This document shows, one piece after another, positions 1 to 9,093 of a stretch of DNA of 64,000 nt. The notes below the pieces were generated by a model, which was given only the letters and a program-made list of their open reading frames with translations, ran no database searches and had not been told where the DNA came from. The position numbers were made by a program, and so were the translations under genes. The stretch is taken from positions 1-64,000 of the forward strand of contig JBJXGE010000038.1 of assembly GCA_046154185.1 (NCBI GenBank), written 5' to 3'. Every line of letters begins with the position of its first letter. Position 1 is the first letter of the stretch. This DNA is from JBJXGE01 sp046154185. GTDB taxonomy: Bacteria > Planctomycetota > UBA8108 > UBA1146 > JAJFFE01.

Positions 1-2
1 AT

Positions 3-317
3 CGACTGCCCGTGATTGTGACGATGGATTGCTTGAACGCTTTCTTTCACCACCCCGACTCGCCTTCACTCGGTGAGGCGCTGGTGTTGTCCCCGGCCGG
101 CGGCGCGATCGCTTTCTGGGGCCCCTCTTCCGTGACGAGCCATTTGCGTCAACAAGAACTCGCCGATCAGTTCTATCGATCGCTGCAGGATCCCGCGATC
201 GCGACTCTCGGCGCCGCGGTGCGCGCCGCACTGCGCGCGGCGGCGCGCGATCCCGCCCATCGTGACGTTGTGAAAACCTGGGTCCTGCTCGGAGATCCCG
301 ATCTCTCGCTCCCGTGA
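3..317 (+). CDS. C-terminal part of a peptidase C25 (gingipain-like) family protein, 5' truncated by the window edge
   Basis: The frame is open from the first bases of the window and stops at 317, so only the last 104 residues are visible. The stretch VIVTMDCLNAFF, then GEALVLSPAGGAIAF, then VKTWVLLGDPDLSLP at the end matches the close of the peptidase C25 catalytic domain, where the GDP motif sits near the C-terminus. The catalytic His/Cys lie upstream or cannot be assigned here. There is no C-terminal sorting domain. The following gene is convergent. The assignment rests on the tail motif only. Confidence 0.55.
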   Translation, partial: RLPVIVTMDCLNAFFHHPDSPSLGEALVLSPAGGAIAFWGPSSVTSHLRQQELADQFYRSLQDPAIATLGAAVRAALRAAARDPAHRDVVKTWVLLGDPDLSLP

Positions 318-452
318 TGGTCGATAGCCCAGGCGCGACGCCCGGCGCGGATGATTCAGCGACGAACGATTCGGCGCACATCGAACACACGCGCGGCGCG
401 CCGCGCGTATGTTCAGTCTTCTAGTCGCTCGCGATTCGCGGCTGGGGAAGCG

Positions 453-1943
453 TTACGGGCAAATCGAGAACGACGCGCAGTCGAGCGTGCCGCTCGTCGG
501 ATCGACGCCGCAGCTTGGGTTCGGCGCTGGCAGCGCAGGGCCGCTGCTGAACAAGTACGACAAGAGGTAGATCGCATCGGCAACGTTTACGGCCTCGTCA
601 TCGTTGGTGTCGGCGGCGAGCACGCAGGAGATGTTCGCGCTCGAGAAGAGATAGCCGAGCGCGGAAATCGCGTCCGCGATGTTGATGTTGCCGTCGACCG
701 TCACGTCGCCGCGCACGAAGCTTGGCGCCACGACGATCGTGTAGATCGCGCCCGAATACGCGCCCGCAGCGCTCGAACCGTAGGCGCTCGCAAATCCGAC
801 GTCGCCGTCAATCGCCATGCTGGATCCGAGGTATTCTTCGGCGACGCCACCGCAAATCGTGATCTTCTCGCTGAAGGTCCACACCGCGCCCGTGCGCTTG
901 TAGACATAGACCGACCCCATATCGGCGAACAACTCATCATCGAGCTGCGAACTCGCGAGGATCGTGTCGCCGGAGATCGCCAAACCGGCGGCGAACCAAT
1001 CGCCGGGTTCTTGATCGGCGGGCGTGAGGTTCTGTTCGAAACTCCACACTCCGGCGACGCGACGGTAAACGCGCGCGTTGCCGAGGTCGGTGCCCTCGCC
1101 GGTATTGGGGGTCGCGCCGACGACAATGGTGTCGCCATCCATCGCAGCGGCATAGCCGAAAGCCTGTTCCGCCGTCGGCGCGGGTTCGACGAACTTCACG
1201 ACTTGCGTCCAGACGCCGGCGACGCGCTCGAAGACATAGAACGCGCCGGCGTCCGAGACGCCGTCGACGTCGGCGGAGACGGCGCCGGCGCCGAGCGTGT
1301 CGCCTTCCAGAACCATCGAGTAACCGAGGAGGTCCGCGGCGATCGCGTCGTTCGCAAAGAGCTCCGCCTCCTGCACCCATTCGGAGCCGTTGTGAACGAA
1401 CGTGTAGATCGCGCCCGCTGTACTGATAGTTCCGGTGTGCCACGGACAACCGACCGCGATCGTATTACCGCTGACCGCCAGACTGTTGGCGAAGTGGTCA
1501 TTCGGTTGATCGATGTCGGGCACAATCCGCTGCTCTTCGTTCCAGGTCACGCCATCGTAGCGAAACACGTAGGCCGAGCCGTCGAAATAGAGTCCCGGAG
1601 TGTTGGCGACGACGATGAGATTGCCGTCGACCGCCACGTACCACCCGAAGTAGTCATCGGCTTGTCCATCGCTCGCGATGAGTTTTTGCTCGAACTGGAA
1701 CTGACCCGTGAGATCGCGACGAAACACGTACGCGGCGCCGCGATTCGGCGCGAGGTCGCTGTCTGCGAACGAACCGACGACGAGGACATCGCCATCGAGA
1801 GCGACGTTGCCGTAGCCATCGCCGGCCCCGAGGTCGGGCGGCATGGGACCGATGCTCGCGCACTGAGCTGAGAGATCGACCGTGGTCAGCGCGCAAATTG
1901 CGAACGCGACGACCGCCACCTTCGAGATGGAGAAGATTCGCAT
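453..1943 (-). CDS. Secreted FG-GAP repeat protein with C-terminal dockerin-like repeats
   Basis: 496 residues from the ATG at 1943, chosen because AAAGGAA lies just upstream and the next residues (MRIFSISKVAVVAFAICAL) form a signal peptide. The body is about seven FG-GAP_2-type blades with the recurring pattern 'G..VAVDG..IVVGA....G..G.AYVF' (about residues 30-400), which fold as an extracellular beta-propeller. The last 80 residues carry two dockerin-I-like calcium loops (GDVTVDGNINIADAI and DTNDDEAVNVADAI), followed by a Cys-rich tail. This domain layout is common in Planctomycetes surface proteins. The ligand is unknown. A long open frame on the opposite strand is a codon-bias shadow. Confidence 0.8.
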   Translation of the reverse strand: MRIFSISKVAVVAFAICALTTVDLSAQCASIGPMPPDLGAGDGYGNVALDGDVLVVGSFADSDLAPNRGAAYVFRRDLTGQFQFEQKLIASDGQADDYFGWYVAVDGNLIVVANTPGLYFDGSAYVFRYDGVTWNEEQRIVPDIDQPNDHFANSLAVSGNTIAVGCPWHTGTISTAGAIYTFVHNGSEWVQEAELFANDAIAADLLGYSMVLEGDTLGAGAVSADVDGVSDAGAFYVFERVAGVWTQVVKFVEPAPTAEQAFGYAAAMDGDTIVVGATPNTGEGTDLGNARVYRRVAGVWSFEQNLTPADQEPGDWFAAGLAISGDTILASSQLDDELFADMGSVYVYKRTGAVWTFSEKITICGGVAEEYLGSSMAIDGDVGFASAYGSSAAGAYSGAIYTIVVAPSFVRGDVTVDGNINIADAISALGYLFSSANISCVLAADTNDDEAVNVADAIYLLSYLFSSGPALPAPNPSCGVDPTSGTLDCASFSICP

Positions 1944-2098
1944 GGGTTTCCTTTGCTGGAGCAAGAGAGTTTGTTATGCGGCCCACTCGGTCACACGCGA
2001 TGTGTTCCGAGTCCGCGTTGTGCGGCGAAACGCAAAACCAGGGCCGCTTCGTGCGGACGCGTTACAAGCGGTCGCGCCTCCCGATCGACAATAAAAAA

Positions 2099-2133
2099 CT
2101 CGTGGCATGTTCCAGATTGAAACATGCCACGAG
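2099..2133 (-). terminator. Rho-independent terminator of the htrA-like gene
   Basis: A perfect 13-bp inverted repeat (CTCGTGGCATGTT / AACATGCCACGAG) with a 9-nt loop lies 34 nt past the stop codon of the minus-strand protease. Read on the minus strand it is followed by a run of six T and then ATT (complement of 2089-2097), the classic intrinsic terminator layout. It also separates this gene from the FG-GAP gene further along the same strand. Confidence 0.85.
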
Positions 2134-2166
2134 CACAGCGGCGAGAGCTGCCGGAATTGTCGCGCT

Positions 2167-3387
2167 TCAGCGCTCTTCGCGGGAGCGATAGTCCTGTAGT
2201 TGCACCTTCGCTGACATTGCTTCGCCCTTACCGGTCGTCAAGTCGTAGTTGCGCAAGTATTCGACGTCCACGGTTTGACCTGCCGAGTACTCGAGCAACA
2301 CGCGTCGCAGCGCATCCGCCGTCGGCGTTTCCTTGCCCGCGACTTTCACGATCACGTCGCCGGCTTGATCGTTGCCGTTGCGCGCGCGACGCACACCCTG
2401 GAGTCCTGCGCGCGCGGCGCCGCTTTCCTCGTACACATCGATCACCATGACGCCCGGCAACTTGAAGTGACGCTCCAAACCATCGCGCATCTCGATGCCG
2501 AGCATCGGGATTCCCACTTCGCCCTTCGTCAACAGCTCGGGCATAAAGCGCGACAACGTGTCGACTGGAATGGCAAAGCCGATGCCGGCGCTGGTGCCGG
2601 TCTGACTGATGATCGCCGTGTTCATGCCAATCAAGCGTCCAGCGCTGTCGAGCAATGGTCCGCCGGAGTTTCCTGGATTGATCGCCGCATCGGTTTGAAT
2701 GACGTCCGAGATCGGGGTCCGCAACATCGACTCGATCTCGCGACCAAGCGCGCTGATCACGCCCGTCGTCAGTGTCTGGTCGAGTCCGAACGGATTGCCT
2801 ATCGCGTAGACGCGCTGACCGACGCGCAAGTCGGCAGACGTGCCGATCTTCAGCGGCCGTAGTTTCTCGGGCGGCGCGTCGATGCGAATCACCGCTAGGT
2901 CCTTGAATGCGGCATAGCCGATGAGACGCGCCTCGTAACTCTTCGGATCGCCGGCGAGCGTGACCCGCGCGACCGGCCGATCGCGCTGAGCCAATCTCAG
3001 TCCGGGCGCGATCACGTGAAAGTTCGTGAGGATATTGCCCTGGTCATCCCACACAAAGCCGGTGCCGGTTCCCGCGGGAGTCTCCTGGAGGCGCCGGTCG
3101 AAGAAGTTCACCTGTTGAAGACCGATACTCGTAATGTGCACAACGGCTGGTGACGCCTCTTCAAAAATCGAGATCGTTAGTTTCTCATCGGCGAGCAACT
3201 CTCCGCGCACGGCGGGCGCGCGAGATGCCGCGACTTCGGCGGGCCGTGGAACGCGACCCTGCTTCCAGACAATGACCAGCGAGCCAGTGCTCGACACAGC
3301 GAGCAATAACAGCAGCAGAAACAGCCAGGCCGGCACCGTTCGCGTCGGCTGGCTGGCGTTGGCGTGAATGAAAGGCGTCTCGTTCAT
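2167..3387 (-). CDS. Membrane-anchored HtrA/DegQ-type serine protease with one PDZ domain
   Basis: 406 residues, a periplasmic quality-control protease. A single N-terminal membrane segment (about residues 20-40, WLFLLLLLLAVSSTGSLVIV) anchors it. The trypsin-like domain shows His in LTNFHVI, Asp in KDLAVIRID and Ser in the GNSGGPLL motif, so the triad is complete. One PDZ domain follows (about residues 290-390). The ATG at 3387 is preferred over one four codons upstream because GAGG sits at the right spacing. The length fits single-PDZ DegS/HtrA proteins. It is monocistronic, with a strong terminator downstream. Confidence 0.9.
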   Translation of the reverse strand: MNETPFIHANASQPTRTVPAWLFLLLLLLAVSSTGSLVIVWKQGRVPRPAEVAASRAPAVRGELLADEKLTISIFEEASPAVVHITSIGLQQVNFFDRRLQETPAGTGTGFVWDDQGNILTNFHVIAPGLRLAQRDRPVARVTLAGDPKSYEARLIGYAAFKDLAVIRIDAPPEKLRPLKIGTSADLRVGQRVYAIGNPFGLDQTLTTGVISALGREIESMLRTPISDVIQTDAAINPGNSGGPLLDSAGRLIGMNTAIISQTGTSAGIGFAIPVDTLSRFMPELLTKGEVGIPMLGIEMRDGLERHFKLPGVMVIDVYEESGAARAGLQGVRRARNGNDQAGDVIVKVAGKETPTADALRRVLLEYSAGQTVDVEYLRNYDLTTGKGEAMSAKVQLQDYRSREER

Positions 3388-3507
3388 GATGGTCCTCACT
3401 GTTTGAAGCGCAGCGATCGCGGGCGCTTTCGCTTCCGTCTTCCGTTCCGACGCACTAGTTTATGCCCGTGGCTTGCGGCCGGAAACAACTTGTAGAACGA
3501 CGATCCC

Positions 3508-4725
3508 ATGCCGAGAGTTGCGCAGCTAAGACGAAGGCTGATCGAGGCGTCGAAGCTGGGTCATCGACTCGTGCCCGTCGGCCGTGGCACGCGCGGGCTC
3601 CGCGTCGCTTCGGGCGCCTCCGCGCCGACTTCGCCACTCGCCACCGACAGCCTGGCGACGATCGACGCGATCGACGAAGCCGAGCTGATTCTGACGTGCG
3701 AAGCGGGTGTCGCGCTCGCAACTCTCGAGGCCGAGCTCGCCCCGCGAGGACTCGTGCTCCCGCCGCTTTTTCCGCGCGCGCTGCTCGAGTCGCTCGGCTT
3801 TCCCGGCGTCGGCGCTGGCACGCTCGGCGGTCTCTACAGCGACCCGCGCGAACTGCCGAACGCAAGCGCATGGGGACGACTGCGCGACCAAGTGCTCGGC
3901 GTCGAAGCCTTGCGCGGCGACGGCACGTTCTTCAAAGCGGGTGGTCGGGTCGTCAAGAATGTGACGGGCTACGACCTCACGCGATTTCTGTGCGGCGCGC
4001 GAGGCCGCGCGGCGTTGACAACGCGACTCCATCTGCGGCTCGAGCGATGTCCCGAGAGTGTGCGCTGCTTGCGACTCGCAACAACGATCGATGCGCGTTT
4101 CTGGACGGCGCTCGCCGCACTTCGTGCGGAAGCTTCGGAGCCGCCGCTCCTCGCGGTCGAACCCGGCGAACCCGGATCGCTGTTGCTCGCGGATTGGGGG
4201 CCGCGCGAACTCGTCGACGCGCGACTCGAGCGCTGCGGCCGGTCGCTCGCCGCGGCGCTCCATCGGTCGTCGATGGATGTCCACCTCGGCGCATTCGACG
4301 CCACGACAATTTCCACGCGCGCCTTCGACACCACCGAGTCCTACGCCCTTCGCATCGGCGCGCCGTTCAGCCGCTGGGCAACGGGTCTCGCGGCGACGCT
4401 CGCGTCGGCGCGGCTCGAGTGGCAGTGGATTTTTCCGTTTGCCCACTTCGCGCTCGCGCGCTTTCGCTTCGATGGCGAGCGTGCCAGCGTTCGCGCTCGA
4501 CTCGATGCACTCAGCCACCTCTTGCGCGCGAATGGCGGCGCCCTCGCTTTCGAGCGGCTGCCGAGTCCTGACGAGTCCAACGAGTGGCCCGATCGCCTCG
4601 AGATCACAACCGCGCCGATCGCCGCACCGCTCGCGCGGATCACCCAGCGGTTGATGGCGACTTGGGATCCGGCCGGCGTGCTCTGGCACAACACGCACGA
4701 AACGACTGAGATGGTCGCGCGATGA
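3508..4725 (+). CDS. glcE: Glycolate oxidase FAD-binding subunit GlcE
   Basis: 405 residues. GlcE is an accessory FAD-domain subunit of the GlcDEF complex that oxidises glycolate to glyoxylate. Visible marks are the FAD_binding_4 region (about residues 10-170) with PGVGAGTLGGLYSDPR and the conserved GGRVVKNVTGYDLTRF segment, typical of GlcE. It overlaps glcF by 4 bp (ATGA), implying translational coupling. No glcD is adjacent: the gene to the left is a divergent protease. The catalytic subunit must therefore be elsewhere, or the pair serves another 2-hydroxyacid dehydrogenase. Confidence 0.85.
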   Translation: MPRVAQLRRRLIEASKLGHRLVPVGRGTRGLRVASGASAPTSPLATDSLATIDAIDEAELILTCEAGVALATLEAELAPRGLVLPPLFPRALLESLGFPGVGAGTLGGLYSDPRELPNASAWGRLRDQVLGVEALRGDGTFFKAGGRVVKNVTGYDLTRFLCGARGRAALTTRLHLRLERCPESVRCLRLATTIDARFWTALAALRAEASEPPLLAVEPGEPGSLLLADWGPRELVDARLERCGRSLAAALHRSSMDVHLGAFDATTISTRAFDTTESYALRIGAPFSRWATGLAATLASARLEWQWIFPFAHFALARFRFDGERASVRARLDALSHLLRANGGALAFERLPSPDESNEWPDRLEITTAPIAAPLARITQRLMATWDPAGVLWHNTHETTEMVAR

Positions 4726-5918
4726 ATTCGAACGCGCTCTTACATCTACCGACCATCGACGATTGCGTTCACTGCGGGCTTTGCCTCGGCGCGTGCCCGA
4801 CCTACGAAGTGACCGGCAAGGAAAGCGAGTCGCCGCGCGGTCGCATCGCCGCGCTGCGCGCACTGAGCGAAGAACGCATTGCGCTCAGCCCCGCAATCGC
4901 GCGCGGGCTCGACGACTGCCTCGTTTGTCGAGCCTGTGAAAGCGCGTGCCCGTCAGGCATCTCGATGGAGTCGCTGATCGGCGGCTATCGAGCGACCCGC
5001 CGGCAAGCGGGTGCGACCTGGTCCGACCTCGTCGAGGGCTTCGCGCTCCGCGAAATCGTCGCGCACCCCGAGCGACTCGCGCGCGCGGGTCGCCTGTTTC
5101 GTTGGATCGCGCCGCTCCTACGGCGCTGGCCATCGCTCTTCGAGTTGCCGCAGCCCGCGCGCGTCGCGGCGGCTGCAATGACGCTCGACGCCCCGCCGCC
5201 GCCGCCGCCCGCGCGCGGCCGCGTCGTGATATTCACCGGCTGCATTTCGCGCGTGTGGTTTCGCGCCGAGCTCAACGCGAGCGCGCGCGTCCTCGCGCGG
5301 AATGGGTGGCAAGTCGAGTTCGCGCGCGGGATGTGCTGCGGCGCTTTGCATCATCACACGGGCCTCGTCGACGAAGCGCGGCGACTCAAACGCGAGTGCG
5401 CCCTCGCGCTCGACGAATCGCAGCCGGACTTTATCGTCTGCGACACGGCCGGCTGTGCTGCCACGCTCGCGGGCGCACCCAAATCGCCGGTCGTCGATAC
5501 GTGCACCCTCCTCGAACGCGAAGGCTGGGATCCACCCGCGGAGCAGTTCGCCGGCAACTGGGTCGTCGCGCCGCCGTGCCATCAGCGCCACGGCGCGATT
5601 CCCGAACACGCGACGCGCGCGGTGCTCGCGCGCATCCTCGCGCACGGCTACCGCGAGTTGCCGCCGCCCGATCACTGCTGCGGCGCGGCGGGACTCTACG
5701 TCGTGCGTCGCCCACGTCTGTCGCGCGCGATTGGCGCGGCAGCGCTCGCGCGTTTCCGCCATTCGAACTCGGACGGCGTCCTCGCCGCGAACAGCGGTTG
5801 CCTAATGCGTTGGGAAAAACTACTCGCGCGACCCAACGGCGCCGGTCGCGCGTTGCATCCGGTGGTGGCGCTCGATCAGTGCTATGCGCGCGCGGCAGGA
5901 CGATCCGCAGAAGATTGA
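4722..5918 (+). CDS. glcF: Glycolate oxidase iron-sulfur subunit GlcF
   Basis: 398 residues. The N-terminus has two 4Fe-4S motifs (CVHCGLCLGACPTY near residue 16 and CLVCRACESACPSG near residue 67). The C-terminal half has two CCG domains (MCCGALHHHTG and HCCGAAGLY), the layout of GlcF and related heterodisulfide-reductase-like subunits that pass electrons from the flavin to the quinone pool. It starts inside the glcE stop codon. The gene is very GC-rich with many GCG/CGC codons, like its partner. Confidence 0.88.
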   Translation: MNSNALLHLPTIDDCVHCGLCLGACPTYEVTGKESESPRGRIAALRALSEERIALSPAIARGLDDCLVCRACESACPSGISMESLIGGYRATRRQAGATWSDLVEGFALREIVAHPERLARAGRLFRWIAPLLRRWPSLFELPQPARVAAAAMTLDAPPPPPPARGRVVIFTGCISRVWFRAELNASARVLARNGWQVEFARGMCCGALHHHTGLVDEARRLKRECALALDESQPDFIVCDTAGCAATLAGAPKSPVVDTCTLLEREGWDPPAEQFAGNWVVAPPCHQRHGAIPEHATRAVLARILAHGYRELPPPDHCCGAAGLYVVRRPRLSRAIGAAALARFRHSNSDGVLAANSGCLMRWEKLLARPNGAGRALHPVVALDQCYARAAGRSAED

Positions 5919-5945
5919 ACGCCTCGGATCTCACCGACTGCGCCG

Positions 5946-6245
5946 CTAGCCAATGGTGAAGAGTTTCTCGAAGTTCGCGATTTTGAGCAGCTTCTTCACT
6001 TCGGGCGAGCAGTTCTTGAGCGCGATTCGCGCGCTCGTGCCACCGGCATGCTCACGCAGGATCAACAGCATGCCGAGCGCTGAGCTGTCGATATAGTCGA
6101 CGCAACCGAGATCGATGGAATAACTCTTCGCTTGTTGATCGTGTCGCTCGTAGCAGTCCCTGAACTGCTTGTGCTGACTGAAATCGAATCGTCCACTGAT
6201 CGTGATCTCTACTTCGCTATCTTTGACTTTGACGCTCGTTGGCAT
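5946..6245 (-). CDS. STAS-domain protein (anti-sigma factor antagonist-like)
   Basis: 99 residues: a single STAS domain with strands, and the segment YIDSSALGMLLILREHA carrying the Ser that is phosphorylated in SpoIIAA/RsbV proteins (DSSALG). Such proteins bind an anti-sigma factor kinase and release the sigma factor when dephosphorylated. The ATG at 6245 is chosen because the STAS fold begins right after it; an upstream in-frame ATG at 6299 would add a basic non-conserved leader. No anti-sigma kinase is next to it, so the partner is unknown. Confidence 0.8.
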   Translation of the reverse strand: MPTSVKVKDSEVEITISGRFDFSQHKQFRDCYERHDQQAKSYSIDLGCVDYIDSSALGMLLILREHAGGTSARIALKNCSPEVKKLLKIANFEKLFTIG

Positions 6246-6377
6246 CGTCGACTCGCTTTTCTTCCGACGAAGTCTCGAGATGGAAGGAGTTGCCACCATA
6301 CATATCGGCTGCCAAGGCGGTTGAAGAACAGGCTGGCGCCGTCAGTACGGCGGCGTGTCGCCCGCACTCCTCCGGCT

Positions 6378-7394
6378 TCACTTTGGCAAGCGATAGCTCA
6401 GCCGACCCGTGGGTCCGGCGATTTCGAGGAGGGTCGCGCCATCCGCGGCGGCGACCAGGCGGGTGCTGACGCGGAGTTCCTTGCCGTCGACAGATGAACT
6501 GACGAGCTCGGGAACGGGCGCGGCGTCTGCATTGCGAACTTGTTCGACCAGTTGCCGCAGGCGATCCTCGAGCGCGGCGCGTTGCCGGGCGTCGGACTCG
6601 GTCCCCGCGCTCGGCAGATTCTCGAGCTCCGAACGCACTTCGTTCACGCGGACAACGAGTCGTGCGCTCACGAGGCTCGTACACTTGAGCCGCGGCGGTC
6701 GTTCGTCGCCGGCGAGCTCGAGCCGCCAGCCGTGTTGCACTCCGACGAGTTGATCGAGCGAGCCGAGCGGAATGCGACCACGCACCTCAGAACTGGCTTC
6801 GAGCAGATAGCTGGTCAGCCGCCAACCGGCAAGCTGCTGCTGCGACTCCTCGAGCTGTTGAAACTCGCACTGCAACTGAATCGCGCCCCAACGCAAGCTA
6901 AAGACGCCGATCTCGAACTCGCCGCGCGTTTGCGACGCCAAATAAAACACCGGCTCTAACACGGGCGCATCGTAAATGCCGACTTCGAGCGGCCACGCGA
7001 CCAGCGGCGTGCGTTGCGCATCCTCGAAGACGAGTTGAACCTGTTGATCGGCGCCGATCTCGAGCGCCAGTTGATACGTACCAGGACCGACGGGTCGACC
7101 AGCGGAACTCGCCGCGCCAGCGAGCTCGAGCCGCGCGGCGCCCGGCGCCACGAGACGCCCAGCACGCGAGAGATCGAGTTGCGGCACGCTCCGCCCACCG
7201 AGTCGCGCGCGCGAGATGCCGTAGGTGCGGCCGCGTAAACGAATCTGCGAGCTGCTACCGACATCGAGTTGGACTACGCTCCACGCGCGCGTGACGAGGA
7301 GCGCAATGCCGCAAAGCATCCCCCACCGACACGCCGCACGGAGTATCGTGCGGGCGCGACCGGGTGCGCTCGGCTCGTTCGTTCGAAATACCAT
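6378..7394 (-). CDS. Hypothetical protein with one N-terminal membrane segment
   Basis: About 338 residues from the ATG at 7394, which lies just past the stop of the upstream pcnB-like gene, so the two are probably co-transcribed. One hydrophobic stretch (about residues 20-40, WGMLCGIALLVTRAWSVV) suggests a membrane anchor or signal. The rest is mixed beta-rich sequence with a short charged helix near residue 270 (QRAALEDRLRQLVEQVR). No family was recognised. The in-frame ATG at 7592 would overlap pcnB heavily and gives an unlikely basic leader. Confidence 0.6.
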   Translation of the reverse strand: MVFRTNEPSAPGRARTILRAACRWGMLCGIALLVTRAWSVVQLDVGSSSQIRLRGRTYGISRARLGGRSVPQLDLSRAGRLVAPGAARLELAGAASSAGRPVGPGTYQLALEIGADQQVQLVFEDAQRTPLVAWPLEVGIYDAPVLEPVFYLASQTRGEFEIGVFSLRWGAIQLQCEFQQLEESQQQLAGWRLTSYLLEASSEVRGRIPLGSLDQLVGVQHGWRLELAGDERPPRLKCTSLVSARLVVRVNEVRSELENLPSAGTESDARQRAALEDRLRQLVEQVRNADAAPVPELVSSSVDGKELRVSTRLVAAADGATLLEIAGPTGRLSYRLPK

Positions 7395-7422
7395 GGGTCG
7401 TCCGTTGAGCTGAAGTCTCGCG

Positions 7423-8877
7423 TCAAAGTCCGAAAGTGCCGTCGTTCGGCGCATTGCCCGCGTCGCGACGAAAGGTCGGCGCGGAGGTGCCACTCGCAGC
7501 GGAACGACCGGAGTGACGACTTTGCTTGCGCCGACGCCGTCTGCGCCGCACGCGCGGGCCCGTGCCTTCGTCCGCTGTGGCTTCGGATCCATCGCTCCCG
7601 ACGGGGCGCCCGGAGCGCGGCGGCCGATCCGACCCGCGTCGATGATGTTCCGGCTCCTCGTCCGCCGGCGGCAGGAGTCGAACCGAATTGAGAAAACTCT
7701 CGAGCTCGGGCGACTCGTCCTCGATGAGTCCGAACAACTCGGCCGCCTCGCGGAAATAATGCCGACGCGCCAGCGCGGGCGGGATCTCGTTCTTCTGAAA
7801 CGCGCGGCTCACCTTTGACCAAGCGGACAGCAACTGCCACAGCCGCTCCTCATCGCGCCGATAGATGCGGAGATTTTGAAACGCCGGCTTGAGCGCTTCC
7901 GCAAAGAGCTCGTGCGCGCTCGCGATGGGCGTCACGCCAGTCGATTGCTCGAGCTGGCGCACGACCGGCAGGATCAGCGGTGCGAAAAGCGCCGCCACGC
8001 CGACGGCGTTCGAGAGCGGGATCTTTGCCTGGTGTAAACGGTCGAGACGATCGAGACTGTCAAACAGCATCTCCCGCCCGAGCTCAGCGCCGACTTTGCG
8101 GCGAAATGTCTTGTAGAGTTCGGGGATCAGCAGCTTCAACAGTTTGTATTCTTGCAGCGTCTCGAAGTAGGGACGCGCGCAGCCGCTCGAAAGATCCTTA
8201 TAGAGTTCTTCGAGGAGCCGCGACTCGTTCGCTTTCAGAATCTCTTCGCGTTCACTGAGAATCGCCTCGTGCGTCTCGGCCTCGAGCGCGAACCCCAACC
8301 GAGTCGCGTGCCGCAAGGCGCGCAACATGCGCACGGGGTCCTCACGAAACGACTGCACCGGATCGCCGATGGTCCGCACGATGCCGCGGCGCAGATCGTC
8401 GACTCCTCCGACGTAGTCAATCACCGAGAAGTCGGCGATGTTGTAGAAGAGTCCATTGATGGTGAGATCGCGGCGACGCGCGTCTTCGTGCGGTGTGCCG
8501 AAAACATTGTCACGCCGAATCAACTCGCCTTCGCGTTCGATCGCATCATTTTCCGAGGAACTGCGAAACGTCGCGACTTCGATGATCTTGTCGCCCGGAA
8601 AGTGCAAGTGCGCGAGGCGAAAGCGCCGGCCGATAATGCGGCAGTTGCGGAACATCTTCTTTAGCCGCCGCGGCCGCGCGTCCGTCGCGATGTCAAAGTC
8701 CTTCGGCGTGCGGCCGAGCATGAGATCGCGCACGCCGCCGCCGACTAGATAGGCGCGGCAGCCACTGCGATGCAGGTGGTACAGCACGCGCAGCGCGTCG
8801 GGGTCGATATCGCGGCGCGAGATACTGTGCTCGGAGCGGGGAATCACGATCGCCGGCTCGTACTCACCCGAGTCCAT
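7423..8877 (-). CDS. pcnB: Poly(A) polymerase / CCA-adding enzyme family (PcnB-like)
   Basis: 484 residues. The nucleotidyltransferase head shows YLVGGGVRDLMLGRTPKDFDIATD (about residues 40-65), with the two metal-binding Asp in DFDIATD. RRDLTINGLFYN and FREDPVRMLRALR follow, as in class II tRNA nucleotidyltransferases and PcnB. The C-terminus is long, acidic/Pro-rich and then very basic (RRRRRRRK), resembling PcnB RNA-binding tails and arguing for poly(A) polymerase over a CCA enzyme. The ATG at 8877 begins just before the conserved IVIPRSEHSISRRDI segment; an upstream ATG at 9078 is also possible. Confidence 0.85.
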   Translation of the reverse strand: MDSGEYEPAIVIPRSEHSISRRDIDPDALRVLYHLHRSGCRAYLVGGGVRDLMLGRTPKDFDIATDARPRRLKKMFRNCRIIGRRFRLAHLHFPGDKIIEVATFRSSSENDAIEREGELIRRDNVFGTPHEDARRRDLTINGLFYNIADFSVIDYVGGVDDLRRGIVRTIGDPVQSFREDPVRMLRALRHATRLGFALEAETHEAILSEREEILKANESRLLEELYKDLSSGCARPYFETLQEYKLLKLLIPELYKTFRRKVGAELGREMLFDSLDRLDRLHQAKIPLSNAVGVAALFAPLILPVVRQLEQSTGVTPIASAHELFAEALKPAFQNLRIYRRDEERLWQLLSAWSKVSRAFQKNEIPPALARRHYFREAAELFGLIEDESPELESFLNSVRLLPPADEEPEHHRRGSDRPPRSGRPVGSDGSEATADEGTGPRVRRRRRRRKQSRHSGRSAASGTSAPTFRRDAGNAPNDGTFGL

Positions 8878-9093
8878 CGGAAATTCTGGCTCGATGCTCA
8901 AACGGGACTCGTCTCCCAGGTTCTCCTCGAGATCTCGAGGCTCGTCGTCTTTCGGCTCGTCGTGACTCACAGCGGCTTTCGAATTGGCGGCATGCGGCGG
9001 GGCAAACACGAGAAAATGGGCCAGCACGGATCGGAAGTCACTGGCCGTTCCGACGCGTTCGAGCCCACTCAGCGGCAACGCGCCGGTGTTATA

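Noticed and set aside
351..1871. Long open frame on the plus strand opposite the FG-GAP protein
   Set aside because: It is an Arg-rich antisense shadow of codon bias. The minus-strand frame has a signal peptide, ribosome site and recognised domains.
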